Assembly (NCBI GenBank): GCA_026008535.1
Contig: BRKX01000002.1
Location: 30,991,501 to 31,055,500 of the forward strand
DNA from: Perilla frutescens
Lineage: Eukaryota; Streptophyta; Magnoliopsida; Lamiales; Lamiaceae
Reading direction: 5' to 3'
Length of the DNA stretch: 64,000 nucleotides
The notes below the pieces were generated by a model. That model searched no databases. It worked only from the letters and a program-made list of their open reading frames with translations, and was not told where the DNA came from. How positions within the stretch are numbered: the first letter of the stretch is position 1; the number at the start of each line of letters is the position of its first letter. The position numbers and the translations under genes are program-made. Of this stretch, positions 35,989-48,238 are shown one piece after another.

Positions 35989-36058
35989 TGAACATGATGA
36001 TGATGAATCTGATGATAGTGATGATAAGAATGCTGAAGATTCTTGCTCTGAACATGAA
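35989..36058 (+). pseudogene. Short acidic exon-like piece
   Basis: After an acceptor-like TTTCATATTGCAG the text encodes EHDDDESDDSDDKNAEDSCS in one open frame. Its composition is unlike the flanking AT-rich arrays. It may be an exon of a captured gene; too short to name. Confidence 0.3.
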
Positions 36059-36218
36059 GTCAAAGCATTTTGTTACAAAGCATTTATTATTATATCCTTC
36101 ATATTAATTTAATGCAAAGCATTTTATTACAAAAATGTATTAGGTTTTTTTTTTATATTTTGATATCAATAATAATGTACCGAGTATCAAAAATAAGAAA
36201 TTAATAAATTATATGTAA

Positions 36219-37208
36219 TGTATCATTAGTGATGAAGAAAGTATCACTATGAATACCATTAAGTAACACTATTTCATTTTTTTAAAGTAACATGTTACAA
36301 TAATAATGCAACATGTTACATAATTTTAACAATAATATAATAAGAAAATCACAAGTTATATGAGGAAGAAAATCACAGTATCAATATTGATGAATAAAGT
36401 ATCACTGTGGATGCTGTGCAGTAACAATATTTACTGCATGAATAATGTAATGCAAAATATTTTGTTAAAATAATTTATCAAAAATAATATAACATATTTT
36501 ATGATTTAACAATAATATAATAAGAAAATCACAAGTTATATGATGAAGAAAATCACAGTATCAATACTGATGAATAAAGTATCACTAAGCATCCGTGAAG
36601 TAACACTATTTGATAATCACATTTTCAATAATATAATCTAGGATACATTTCTCAAAACAATCTGAATGCATTCTCAAAACAATCTGGATTAGGGGTTTTG
36701 GACCCAAACTCCTTTGAAATTGAAGTGCCACCTGTATTCTTCTTCTTTTTTTTTGAAGGTGCCCTTTGATTCTTTTTCTCCTACCCTTTGTGGTTGAACG
36801 TACAGGATCCAATATTGGAATAGAAGAGTTTGAAACATCTATATCCGCCACAGAAGGCACTGTACTCAACAGCTCTTCAACATATGCTACGACATTGTTA
36901 TGTACTCAACAGCTCTTCACAAAATACTATTGAAGTATTACTAAATACCATAGAAGTATCACTACTGTATATAAATATAATATAACGTGTGATGTGCACT
37001 TTTGTTGATTTACCAAGGCAGAAAAAAAAAATATCAATAAATGTGTGAAATGTATCATTAAATACCATAGAAGTATCACTAGTGTACAAAATTCAATATA
37101 TTCATGCGATTTACAGTTTTGTTGATCTATTCAGGCAGAATCGTAATTAAAATGAAGGATTACTATCACGATAGAAAGTATCACTAAATATCATAGAAGT
37201 ATCACTAA
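36219..37208 (-). repeat. AAGTATCACTA motif array, reverse orientation
   Basis: This is the reverse complement of the motif array at 35253-35955, again in many dispersed copies (AGTATCACT near 36240, 36401, 36580, 36951, 37068, 37178, 37199). It surrounds the FAR1-like relic. The 19-mer TGTACTCAACAGCTCTTCA occurs at 36861 and 36901, a small separate duplication. Confidence 0.75.
36655..36900 (-). pseudogene. C-terminal relic of a FAR1-type MULE transposase
   Basis: On the minus strand the reading is VVAYVEELLSTVPSVADIDV, then ILDPVRSTTKGRRKRIKGHL with a Lys-rich stretch, then, after a slip in an A run, GGTSISKEFGSKTPNPDC. The basic TKGRRKRIKG segment before a short tail is the pattern I know from the ends of FAR1/FHY3-like transposases. 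The catalytic region is not in the element. The motif arrays flank this fragment on both sides. Confidence 0.45.
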
Positions 37209-37544
37209 TTTACGAAACACATTTTTCAGTTGATTTGTTACAAAATCAAATAATAGAACTAAAGTACTATTTACTATCAATTTGCAACATAACAGATTCA
37301 TCCTCGTTGATAGATGTTTTTTCTACATCTTCAACATTGTCTTCATTATCAAGTATAACAATATTTGAAATTTAGAAAATTTAAATCACTTTTAGAATTA
37401 CTATAACACTAATATATTACTAAATCAAAAGTTTAATGAATTAGTTCATAGTAGCATTTTATCAAACAGTTTGAATTCAAAATTTGATATACCTAATAAT
37501 TGGTTAAAAATTGATATAAAATTTCAAATCTTCCAAAATAAGAA

Positions 37545-37833
37545 TACATATCGGTCGTTGCTATTGTTTCTTCGCCGGAATTAATCGGAATTCCAACGGA
37601 AGGAAGATTACATACTTTTCTCAAATTATCCATTGAATCATTCATGATTCGCCGGAGGGGGAAAATCTACGCATCGCCGCGAGCTCGAAGGGAAAATCTA
37701 GGCGGCGCATCGATCTGGATGGGGAAAACGTGGTCGGGGCGGCGAGCTGAACGGAAAATCTAGCGGCACGGCGAGCTGAGGGAGAAAACCTAGGCGAGAT
37801 GGCAGCGAGAACTGAGGGAGAAAAAAAAAATTA
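37545..37833 (-). promoter_or_regulatory. Leader and start region next to the right MULE end
   Basis: On the minus strand, the TIR is followed by a GC-richer leader with several CTAGATTTTCC repeats. An ATG at about 37645 opens MNDSMDNLRKVCNLPSVGIP and continues about 50 codons. This is where a MULE transposase gene would begin. Neither the product nor an exon link to the relic at 36.7 kb can be shown. Confidence 0.35.
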
Positions 37834-37924
37834 TTTTTTTTAATATATATATATGGCGGGTCGGGTTAGGAGAGATCCGTTTAACGTAAGCGACCCGTTA
37901 GATAGTCTCACACAAGTATGTCCC
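37834..37924 (-). repeat. Right terminal inverted repeat of the MULE
   Basis: Reverse complement matches 26643-26730. The flank TTAATCATA at 37925-37933 completes the 9-bp duplication. Confidence 0.8.
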
Positions 37925-37933
37925 TTAATCATA

Positions 37934-38330
37934 TATTATTGGCCATAAAAATAGGCGAGAAAAAAAAAACCCTCTATATATAAGCTTAAAATTAGATTGA
38001 TCTTAACTTCGTTAAACCTTTATGTCATAATACAAAACATTTATAAACCTTATCGGATTTAAAAGTGATCGCTTAATAGAACTTTTGAGCTTTAAAAGCA
38101 ATAAAAAAGAACACATATGGTTTGAAAGAGAGTTTTCATGAAGTATTGGGAGTTAAAACATACAAAAAAAAAAAAAAAACATTGAAAACTCTCAATTACA
38201 TATTCAATTTCCCCAAATTTAATTTCTTGAAAAATTCAGAAAGTTTCTAGTATCAATTACATATTCAATTTCCCCAAATTTAATTAGAAGCCCTAATTTT
38301 CTTCCAAACCATCATTGGTTCATTTCACTC
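37934..38330. other. AT-rich spacer with a 63-bp tandem unit
   Basis: The phrase TCAATTACATATTCAATTTC with the following CCCAAATTTAATT occurs twice (38191 and 38254). Nothing else was recognised. Confidence 0.6.
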
Positions 38331-38334
38331 TTAA

Positions 38335-38699
38335 CCGGCAGATTGGTATTCCGTGCAGCAGGTCTCATTTAGCACTATTTCAGATGGCACGTGGTGCTAC
38401 GCGCCGGCTTTTTTTTTTTCTAGCAGTTTTTCTTTTATTTTTTTTATCTGATTTCACTTCAAAAAAATCTTAAAAAATACAAAATAAACCCCTAAAAACA
38501 TCCCCAAAAAACCCTAAAAAACACAAAATAAACCCCTAAAAAAAGCCTCAAAAACTCTAAAAAACACCAAAAATACCCTAAAAAAACTTGGTCAAAGGGT
38601 GGGTTTGACCGCATTGACCGGGTCAAAGTGAGGGTTGACCCGACCCGTCTCATATAGTGCTATTTGCAACAGGTGCATGGAAGTGTTTGCCAACCGGCA
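38335..38699. mobile_element. Candidate MITE with CCGGC ends and telobox-like core
   Basis: The ends are imperfect inverted repeats. CCGGCAGATTGG with CCGTGCA and TAGCACTATTT at 38335-38385 matches the reverse complement of 38645-38699 (GCCGGTTGG, CCATGCA, TAGCACTATATGAGA). The core holds several ACCCTAAAAAA/ACCCCTAAAAA blocks (38480-38590) and GGTCAAAG/TTGACC repeats. No clear target duplication was found, so the family is unknown. Confidence 0.4.
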
Positions 38700-39660
38700 A
38701 GATGCTGTGCGTGCGTGATCTCTTTCCCCAACTTCAGCCGTAATGATTTTAACATCCCCACATTTCTTCAGTTTTCCACATCATATAAAAATATTAAATT
38801 ATGCTATCTTAAAAAAATTTAAGACAGTGTCAATTCTGGGATAAAATCCTTTAGTCCACTTTTCATGTCCCACTATAAAATTTAATATTTTAAAAATATT
38901 TATTATAAAAATAAATTTTATTATAGTATCATATTACAGATCATAATCAACATTTTTTGTTAAAAATTAAAATTTAAAAAAATTATATACCTTACTTTTG
39001 GAATAATCAACCATATTAATCAATTATATTAACTAAAAATAAGAAATAAATATCAAAAAAATAAATATATATCCTAATTGAGTGGAATAAACCTTAAATA
39101 ATAATTATAAAATTAAACTAAGTCAAAACAAATTGAAATTGAAGAAAAAAATGATGAAAATTAAATAAAAATAAAAATCGAACACCGAATGGGATAGAAA
39201 AAGTGGGATAGAGAATTTCATTTCGTCAATTCTACCGTGAAACACGACATGTACAGTATATATATTTTGTAACGTTTATAAAGTATTGCACCCGTAAATT
39301 ACGGTTGTTCGATACAAGAAAATAAAACAAAAAATAATGTGGTAGAGTGAAATCCACATCCTTCCCAACGTGAAATGGTTTCTTGCGTGCGTACACGTTT
39401 TTGTATGTAATATGAGTATATCCATGTTGAATGGCTAAACAATAATATTAAGAGTGTTTTTAAATATACCACCAAATTTTCATTATACACCACAATTAAA
39501 TATAATTCAGAAATAATTAACTAATAATTTACTTAAATATCCATTCAAGTTAAAAAAATATATTTAAAATCAATCCAAACAACTCTTAAAAAAAAAAAAG
39601 CTGCCGTGGCCATTTAAACTTATAAGATTTGTGCTATATTCACTTTGTGAGTGACTGGCA
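38700..39660. other. Intergenic, AT-rich
   Basis: No supported gene or element. Confidence 0.55.
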
Positions 39661-39664
39661 CCAC

Positions 39665-39990
39665 GTCCAGTTTTAGCTAAAGCCGAAATCTAAAACTTTA
39701 GCCTCAAGCTTATCATGTAGCAGAATGTTTGAAGACTTCACATCTCGATGTATGATCCCATGCCCCGTGTGAAGATAATCTAACGCTCTACCACCTCCAA
39801 TGCAGATCTTAATCCGTTGATGCAAAAGCACTGCCTCCCCGGGCAAGTTTGTAGACACGGTCAGCCAAAATAAGTTTTTGAAAATAAACTCCCCTCTATT
39901 CATAATGTTTCAACAAAAAAATTGAACCAGGGAAAAATTCAGTCGATTTATGGCCGGTGTTGGAAATGGACAAAGTTTGTGCCCGATGGA
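39665..39990 (-). pseudogene. CrRLK1L kinase fragment (catalytic loop and DFG region)
   Basis: The minus strand reads [20 protein letters not shown], then [20 protein letters not shown], then VLDFGFS. An extra T near 39680 places a stop where SKTG would follow. Upstream, around 39930, remains of the start of a kinase domain may be present but are unreadable. Unlike the domains at 23.9-25.9 kb, HRD and DFG are intact here, so this fragment comes from an active relative. No transmembrane or malectin part is present. Confidence 0.7.
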
Positions 39991-42280
39991 GATTGAGTTG
40001 AGCAGGGCTGTCAACACTCGTCGGCGTCGTGGGTGGATGCCACCGGCAAGCTTTGGCGATGGCTGATGGAGAAGAATGCCAGATAATTATTATCAGAGAG
40101 AAGCCGTAATCTTCCTCCCTCCTTTAAAAAAAATAGTTTAACTTTGTTTTTAAAATTAAAGGATAAAATTGAGATATATTGTGGTGTATAAAGTAAAATA
40201 TAAAAATAAAAATTTAAAATAATGATGTATTTAATAAATGTGATTTATAGTGTTAATTTAGTGGTGCAAATAGTAATACCCTCATATTAATCCTGAAATT
40301 CTCATGAAGAATAACGAACCAAAAATAAGACTTGGAAAAGTGAGGTTGAAAATGAGAGGGCAATGAATTATTGTGGAAAAAATTGGCCTTAACGTGTGGA
40401 ATGGTATGAACGGAAAGAGAAAAAATTTTAAATAAATATTTTAAAACAAAAAAGTGGTCGTCACACGTTAGAGCGACTTTGAATGATACGTAGACTTTCC
40501 ACGTTTGACTTGAGTCTTCGTCCACGGAAATTGAGTCACGGTTTTTTTTTTAAGTTAATTACCTTAAAAAATTATAAATTTTGAACATAATTGTAAATTA
40601 AATACGAATTTTAAAAGTATGTAAAAAATAGGTGAATAAGACATCAACTTTTAACTTGTGTGTTATTTAACATCACAATTTTTTGTAAAATAAATTAACT
40701 TTAGATTCAGCTAAAAATTTGCTCATCTCTTCAAGTTTGTCGTGGCTCGACTATCAATTTAAGTGGGGAATTTTATACTCGTATCAATAGGGAAAAGATT
40801 GGGGATATTGAATAACAACCACACTAACATTTTTGTTTTTTGAAAATTAATGGTTGAGCCACAAAAAACTTATTGAGGCGAGCAAATTGGCAGCTAAATC
40901 AGCTATAATTCTTTCTTTCTTTCTTCAAAAAGTTAGAAATGTTGAATAACATTTAAATTAAAATTAATGTCTTAATCAGCTGCCTCCTATTAAAGTTTAT
41001 ATTAAATTTGTAACTATACTTAAAGTTTATGATTGTTAAGACAATTAACTATTTTTTTAAATCATGTTGAGTGTTATATTTCACTTCATCGATATAAATA
41101 CCATACCATATTCATATATATAATTATATACATGGAATAAAATATGAAAAATCTAGTACGTAGAACTTTGTTTGGTACTGATTTAAATGGATTTTGATTA
41201 AAAAATAAAAAGTTTTCGAAAGAATGTTAAACACATATTTAAATTCTGAATTTGGGAGTCCTTTTTATTTACTTTGACAAACAGTATAACAGTGCTTTCT
41301 TTTTAAGATGCTATTTTTTAGAGAAAAGTTTAAGGTGTTCTTAATTTAGCCATTTCTTAACATCTTTTTACTTTGGGAAAACTATGAAAATATATTTTTC
41401 TTGAAACAGATGTCTTAGTAATTGGGATTTGGGAGAACAAAAAAAAAATCATTTCTAAGCCCATCATTAGGTTTTATTAAGATTTAGAAATTAGAATTGA
41501 GCTCTCAAATTTTTACTTTGTCGCTTTTTCCAATATTCTTAATTTCGCCATTTTTAACACTTTTAACAATGTTTGGTGGACGACGAGTGCTATAAAGATT
41601 ACTACTAAAGAAATTATCAATGAGTTGTAAATTATACGTGTGTATAATGCAACATAAATAACATGTATTTAGGACAATATAAATTAAAGTTTAAGAATTC
41701 AATACACACAGTAAAAGTTCAAAACTCATTAAAAAAGTATTAGCTCATGGGCCCAAAAGGACACCTCCTTTTCAATTCGTAGGAAAATATGTCAAAAATC
41801 ACTCTCAATGTGGTAGAGGAAACATGCCGATAGTTGATTTTTTAAAGGGTTGATTAATTGGTAGACTAACGTCTCATAGTAAAAGATTATAACTTTAAAA
41901 TTAATATTTTTTAGATTGAAATAAATAAGGAAATAATAAAATAATAAAAAGTGGGCCAGAACTGGGACGGCAAATCTTTGGACACTGTTGTGTGGCAGAG
42001 GCAGTGTATTTTTTTTCCAGTCAACAAGGAATAATAGTTTTCAGCGTTTTCCACTTTATAATTTATATATATCCTATTTTTCTCAAATAGTAAGTCTAGT
42101 CAACTCCACTCCCCCCAACAAACGCAACAAAACAGACACCCCAATTTTCCACACATCATCTCCCATTTTTCTATGCTACTGAGTTTGCTTGCTCAAATTC
42201 TTAAACATCAAAAATCCAACAAAATTTATGTCTATAGGCGCATGTCCCTCATTTCTTGATCTTATTCATGTTTCCCACCT
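39991..42280. other. Upstream region of copy D
   Basis: AT-rich intergenic sequence. A TATA-like TTATATATAT is near 42062 followed by a CT/C-rich stretch (42090-42180), a plausible promoter for copy D. Nothing else was recognised. Confidence 0.4.
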
Positions 42281-42357
42281 AAAACAGAACACCGAGTGAG
42301 CTTCCTGATTTTCTTTTTGGAGAGTGAAACACCATATTCATACAAATATATACAGAA

Positions 42358-45312
42358 ATGTTGAAGAGGGTTTTTTGTAGTGCTCTTAACCTGTTCGTGC
42401 TTATGTTTTACATTCAGCTGGTTTCTTCTCAGCTGCCTGCTGATCAGGTTAGTGTCATGACTAGTATTTATGAAATCATTCAGAATAACACTGGTTCTTC
42501 CTTTGTGTGGAATAATGTCTTGAAAAGCTCAAGTCCTTGTTCATGGAAGGGAGTTGTTTGCAGCCCTGATAATTCTTCCATAATCAACATCTCTTTCAAT
42601 TCATTTTCAGTTTCTACCTCTGAATTTCTTCCATTTCTATGCAATATTTCCACTCTAGAGTCTCTTGATGTGTCTCACAATCAACTTAGCTCAATCCCAG
42701 AAGGGCTCTACACTGGTTGTGGGGAAACCAGTGGACTAAAACTCTTGAATTTTAGTGGGAATGAACTCAAGGGTTCTTTGCCCAGTTTCAATGGGTTTAC
42801 AGTGCTAGAAAACTTGGATTTTTCTCGTAATTCATTGTCTGGGGAGATTAGTCTGCAGTTGGATGGGTTGGGTTCACTCAAAAGTCTAGACCTTAGTTGG
42901 AATCAATTGACAGGAAAGATTCCTACAAACCTTGGAAAAATGAATCTTTTGGAGGAGATTGTGCTCTCTGCTAATTTCTTCAGAGGTGAAATTCCAGTAG
43001 AAATGATCACAAAATACAGTAATTTGAGGGTGATTGATCTCAGTGCCAATATACTCTCAGGCTCAATTCCAAGCGAATTGGGAGAGCTCACCAGCTTGCA
43101 AACCTTGTTGCTATCTGCCAACCAATTGAGTGGTGGAATTCCAGCATCGCTTACCAATATTACAACTCTTCGAAGATTTGCTGCTAATCAGAATGGTTTT
43201 AATGGGACTATTCCATCAGGGATGAGTTCCTACCTTGCATTTCTGGACCTGAGTTATAACAACTTGACAGGGACCATCCCCTCTGATCTGCTGTCGGGTC
43301 CAAATTTGCAGGCTCTCGACTTGTCATCCAATAAGCTGGAGGGGCCGATTCCTGCAATCAATTCGACTAAGTTGTTCAGGTTGAGACTAGGAAGCAATTC
43401 TCTTAATGGAACGATTCCATCTGACTCATTGGGGAGTCTTGTGGAATTGATGTACCTGGAGCTGGATGGGAACAGCTTCAGTGGAGGAATACCTTCCGAG
43501 TTGGGTATGTTGAGGAAGTTGGCTCTATTGAACTTGGCCCAGAATAGATTGGCAGGCGTGCTGCCTCCGGAGTTGGGTGATCTCATCAATCTTCAAGTTT
43601 TGAGTCTTCAGTCGAATAATTTTGTTGGAGTTATCCCACTAGAGATTTTACAGTTGAATAAACTGGAGAAGCTGAATATGAGCAAGAATTTACTGAATGG
43701 CTCAATACCTTTGTCGATTTCAAGAATGCAGAATCTTCGTAATCTGGACTTGCAAGGTAACAATCTAGATGGCCCTATACCCGATTCCATTGGAAACCTA
43801 TCTTCTCTGATAGAACTCCAGCTGGGAAACAACCAACTGAGTGGGAGAATTCCAATCATGCCGGAGAAACTGCAAATTTCTTTGAATCTCAGCTACAATC
43901 TCTTTGATGGGCGCATACCTAGTAGTCTATCAAGACTGCAGGGCTTGGAAGTTTTGGACCTCTCGAATAACAGATTTTCAGGCGAGATACCAGACTTCCT
44001 GATTGGATTAGACAGCTTAACTCACCTCCTACTCATGAACAATGAGCTCTCAGGAATTTTCCCAGTTTTTAGGAATCATGTTGTAGTCGACACAACGGGC
44101 AATAATCAGTTGGTTTATCCTAGCCCTTCAACCCCGAGAAGGTCTAAATCAATTGCCTCAACCATTGTGATTGCTGTTGCAAGTGCTGCCATGGCTGTTG
44201 GTTTATTTATCATGATAGGCGTTTTCGTTTCAAGAAGATATCAAAGGGTCAATGATGAACATCCTCTTTCTGCAGAAGAAGCTTCTCCACCACAGGTCGT
44301 CCATGGAAACTTATTGACTTCAAACGTCATCCACAAGTCAAATATTGATTTCAAGACAGCAATGGAAGCAGTAGCCGACCCTTCAAAGATCACGTTGAAG
44401 ACAAGATTCTCAACGTACTACAAAGCTGTTATGCCGTCAGGAGCCAGTTATTTCGTCAAGAAGCTTAATTGGAGCGACAAGATATTCCAATTAGGCAGCC
44501 ATGAAAGATTTGAAGAGGAGCTGGAAGTTCTTGGAAAGCTGTGTAGCTCAAATGTCATGATACCACTCGCATATGTCTTGACAGTAGACAGCGCTTACCT
44601 CTTCTACGACTTTGCCCCCAAAGGCACTCTCTTCGATGTTCTGCACAGAATGGGAGTTACGCTGGATTGGGCAAGCCGTTACAGCATTGCCATTGGAGTT
44701 TCTCAAGGCTTGGCTTTTCTCCATGAATGTAAATCCAGCCCGATTCTTCTTCTCGATCTATCCAGCAAAACCATTCTCTTGAAGTCCCTCAATGAGCCTC
44801 AAGTTGGAGATATCGAGCTCTGCAAGGTGATTGATCCTTCAAAGAGCACAGGCAGTCTCTCTACCATTGCTGGCTCTGTAGGTTATGTCCCTCCAGGTAT
44901 AAAATCCTATTATATCCGACATATTTTCATGTTACATCTCGTGTTACAAGCATTTATCATGTTTCAGAAAGTAATATTCTAATTTGTGTTCGTTTTCGCT
45001 ACAGAGTATGCTTACACAATGAGAGTCACAGCAGCTGGAAACGTCTACAGTTTTGGTGTAGTACTGCTCGAGCTCCTAACCGGTAAGCCAGCAGTTAGTG
45101 GAGGAATCGAGCTAGCTAAATGGGTGCTAAGTAACTCTGCACAGAGAAACAGATGGGATCAAATTCTTGATTTCAATATTAGCAAGACATCAGTTGCTGT
45201 TAGGAGCCAGATGTTGGCTGTGCTCAAGGTGGCTATAGCTTGTGTAAATCTCTCACCAGAAACGAGGCCGAAGATGAAGAGCGTGCTGCGAATGCTGCTG
45301 AATGCAAGGTGA
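42358..45312 (+). CDS. PXC3-like LRR receptor pseudokinase, copy D (intact)
   Basis: Two exons, 42358-44896 and 45005-45312, join across a 108-bp GT-AG intron to 949 codons (948 aa). Order: signal peptide (MLKRVFCSALNLFVLMFYIQ, mature start near Leu26), LRR N-cap with CSWKGVVC, about 20 LRRs to residue about 585, transmembrane helix (about 600-622), juxtamembrane stretch, then a kinase domain (about 660-945) ending in GVVLLELLTGKPAV and RPKMKSVLRMLL. It matches the layout of Arabidopsis At2g41820 (PXC3), named for co-expression with PXY/TDR in vascular development; the ligand is unknown. The kinase is probably inactive: no Gly loop, LLLDLSSKTILL for HRD and GDIELC for DFG. The start follows a leader similar to that of copy C. 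This is the only complete copy, so it is the likely functional member. Confidence 0.93.
44897..45004 (+). other. Intron of copy D, conserved in position in A-C
   Basis: Donor CCAG|GTATAA and acceptor CTACAG|AGTATG split a Glu codon in PPEYAYT. Copies B (18425-18522) and C (23001-23102) share the position; copy A has the donor. Confidence 0.9.
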
Positions 45313-46649
45313 GGCGAGGGCGAGGGAGACGGTGAAGCAAGTGGTTTGCTAGCAGTTTGAAAGTAGATAAATTTTGACAGCATTTGTGACATCTGCATAT
45401 GTATAAAATATATGATACCGTGTGTAATATAATATGCATTTTTGAGTTTGGAAGTCAGCATAGTGTTGGATAGTAAGAAAAGTAGATGTAAGAGAAGATA
45501 TTGAACTTCTATTTTGGTATATAATTCGTTTTTTGTGCTAAATGTTGCCAATTTGAGGCAGGGCCGTATCGAGACCATAGGTGGCCTGAGACGAGATTAA
45601 AAGTGAGATCTTGTTCACAATTATAAATGAAAGTTAGAGGTTGTATAATCACTACAAGCTAACACATCATTCAAATCTCAAAATTGAAGGTTGGGCATTT
45701 TATTTTGTCGTTTGCTAAAGTTTTTTTTTTAAAAAAATTATTAGTTTTTTGTAAAAAAAAATAAAATTATTAGTAGCAAAAATAAAATAAATGTTGAATA
45801 GGGTTAGAATTTTAAAGTTGAGAGAGCAATTATAAATGTTGAATAGGATTAGAATTTTAAAGTTGAGAGAGCAATTTTGAGTAAGCTACTTGTTTTTTTT
45901 AGAAGACGCAAGTGTTTTTTTATTAATTAGTTGCAAAAAAAAAAAAACACCAAAAAAACTAGTGGATATGATTAAAACTTATAAGTTGCATTTATCAGTT
46001 TTAAGTTGAGAAAGCAGTTCTGGGTGAACCCCTTCACCCAATTTTAAGCTAAAAAAATTAAAGCAAAAAAAAAATTGAAAAATCTGTTTGAAGCTAAAAA
46101 AAACATTGAAGAAAAAACATCAATTTTAAGATTTTTTTGAGAAAAAAAACTGGGGCAAATAAGTAGTTTTAAGCTAAAAAAAATGAAAAGGCAAAACTAC
46201 TATATATAGTGATGCGATATTTTTGTTTGTATCAAATTTAATTCAAGTCACGTGCAAGTAAGGATAAAAATATCACGGATATATTGTAAATTTTGACATT
46301 GCTATACAGGTATGGGGAAGAATGTAATTTTTTCCGGTTATCGGTGAAATATCACAATATATTGCAATTTTTATTTATATTTCTATAATATATTTATATT
46401 TTTATTTAATACTAATTTTTTGTGATCTTTTTTTAAGTCTTCATCGTAATTATTTCGGCTACAATATTATTTGCTTTACAAACAGTATTTAGTAAATGTG
46501 TGGATGATCACATGATGCCCCAAATAATTATTGTAAATTTATTTTTCTTTTCTAATTTTTTTATATGATACATTTTTTTATAAAATAACTCAATTGCATC
46601 ACATTTCACAATGAAAGTTCATTCAATTTTTAAGGTATGTGATGAAAAT
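45313..46649. other. 3' flank of copy D and AT-rich spacer
   Basis: A 45-bp tandem pair (45790-45879, unit ATGTTGAATAGG) is present. No further gene. Confidence 0.55.
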
Positions 46650-46654
46650 CTCTC

Positions 46655-48233
46655 TGATAAGTTCATTTATTTCGTGTTTTTATGAACATTTTGTTAATTA
46701 TAAATGTCCTTTTTAGTATGTTTTGAGTCGAAAAGAACCAGATTAAGGTCAAATGACATTTCGGAGGTCGAGTCTGGTGAAATGAGCATTTTATGCACAA
46801 TTATTCATGATTATCTCGTCACCATAAACCGTATTCAAAGGCACATGGAACTTCTTCAGCGTGCATCCTACATTCATGAGACAAAATGGGTATATCAGAG
46901 ATGGATGAAGCTGACTGTATGATGTCGTGCCCATATTGCTCGTGCAGACTCGACCACAGGCCAGTATGGGGCACATGCGGGAATCTCAAAATTCAGTTAA
47001 AGGGAGGAAAGAGACGAGAGGAAAGAGACGAGAAGGATAACTACAGAGCCGAAGAGGAGTTGGTATCAAGCTGGACTCTTGAGAGGAGTTGAAATTAAGA
47101 GATAAATTCAATCCCTAAAAAATAGGGATTTGATTTAGATGATGCTTATCCAGCAGATTGAGATGGGCACGCCAGATCTGGAATCCAGTGAAGACTCCCG
47201 CCTATGGGGGAGACTCCAATTCGGAAATATAACTATTTAAGCTACTTAATTTTCTGGAAATACACAGTTAGGAAGTGGGAAATTTTGCTACAATATTTAT
47301 TTTTGCATTTTACATTTTGTACGTTGCCAAGGCAGCAAGAAACAATCCAATAGGCCTTAAGCCTTTGGGATTTAGGATTATGTTTATGATCTCAACGTTG
47401 GTGTTGAGTATTTTTGCCTATTAATTCAGTAAGTTTTCATTATTATTATGTCTTTCATTCCTAAAATTTCAGTTTTATCTAGCATGCTTGGCTAGATCTT
47501 TAATTCATGTTTTTGAACACATAGAAATGGTTTAAGTATGAAACTGGACTCGTGAGGCCAAAATGAGCATAATAATACATGATAGGTTTCTGTTGATTCT
47601 TGAGCCTATTCCACGTAAGTGTGTGTCTGAAATGCCCAATGTGGCTGATCACTCGTTAGGCATAGAGGGCACACCGCTATTAATTGAATTAGTGAATCAT
47701 GACTGTGTGTTGGTTCATATAGTAATAAGGGAATTGATGGATTATTGTAGGCACACGAGGAATCGGTAAATACAATAAACTTGGGTTCGTCTAGGGCACA
47801 CTGATGTCTATTCATTTACATCTCTTTGGGGAATCAGGGGATGGGTGATAGATTAGGGATTTAATTGGCAAGGAATCACTTTTAAATCTATTACGTAAGG
47901 ATGAATAATGAGACACAGAGAGGAATCCGGTCTCCATAACTAGGTGACTTAACATGCATGAAAATCGGTGTCCCCATGATCGAGTCATTGATAATTAAAC
48001 CAAATTATAGTTCAAGTACCGAAATCCTTTTTATTTGATATTTTCTTTAAGTGTTATTTTGCAGATTTAGTTTCTAGTAAGTGACAACAAACCAACCTCC
48101 TTTTGTGATTGGTTACTCGAAGGTGAAATCACAACAGCTCTCTGTGAGATCGACCCGTATTCATGAGCTAGCTACGCTGCTGTGGGCACAGGAGCATACA
48201 AATTTATTTTGAGCGCGAAATAACCGCGCGTCA
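46655..48233 (+). mobile_element. Solo LTR of a gypsy-type element
   Basis: It begins TGATAAGTTCATTTATTTCG and ends GCGCGTCA. The 5-bp sequence CTCTC stands on both sides (46650-46654 and 48234-48238). Near the end is the text CTCTGTGAGATCGACCCG, common in the last part of Athila/Tat LTRs. No coding or primer site adjoins it, so the internal region was probably removed by LTR-LTR recombination. Its sequence differs from the LTRs at 27.7 and 33.7 kb, so another family. Confidence 0.8.
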
Positions 48234-48238
48234 CTCTC

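Larger units (their letters stand above)
26643..37924. mobile_element. Mutator-like element (MULE) with captured gene and nested retrotransposon
   Basis: The ends are inverted copies of about 85 bp: 26643-26730 (GACAAAAACTTGTATGAGAC, then CGTCTAACGGGTCTCTTACG) and the reverse complement of 37834-37924. Flanks TTAATTATA (26634-26642) and TTAATCATA (37925-37933) are a 9-bp duplication with one mismatch, the size expected for Mutator. Inside, left to right: a GC-rich gene-like start, a PPR fragment, an Athila-like LTR element (7.5 kb), a motif array, a short acidic exon-like piece, a FAR1-type transposase relic on the minus strand, and a minus-strand promoter-like region next to the right end. 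Without the retrotransposon it is about 3.8 kb. The superfamily call rests on TIR length, duplication size and the FAR1-like relic. Confidence 0.75.

Noticed and set aside
46704..47769. ORFs of 60-70 codons
   Set aside because: They lie within the solo LTR and have no known domain.
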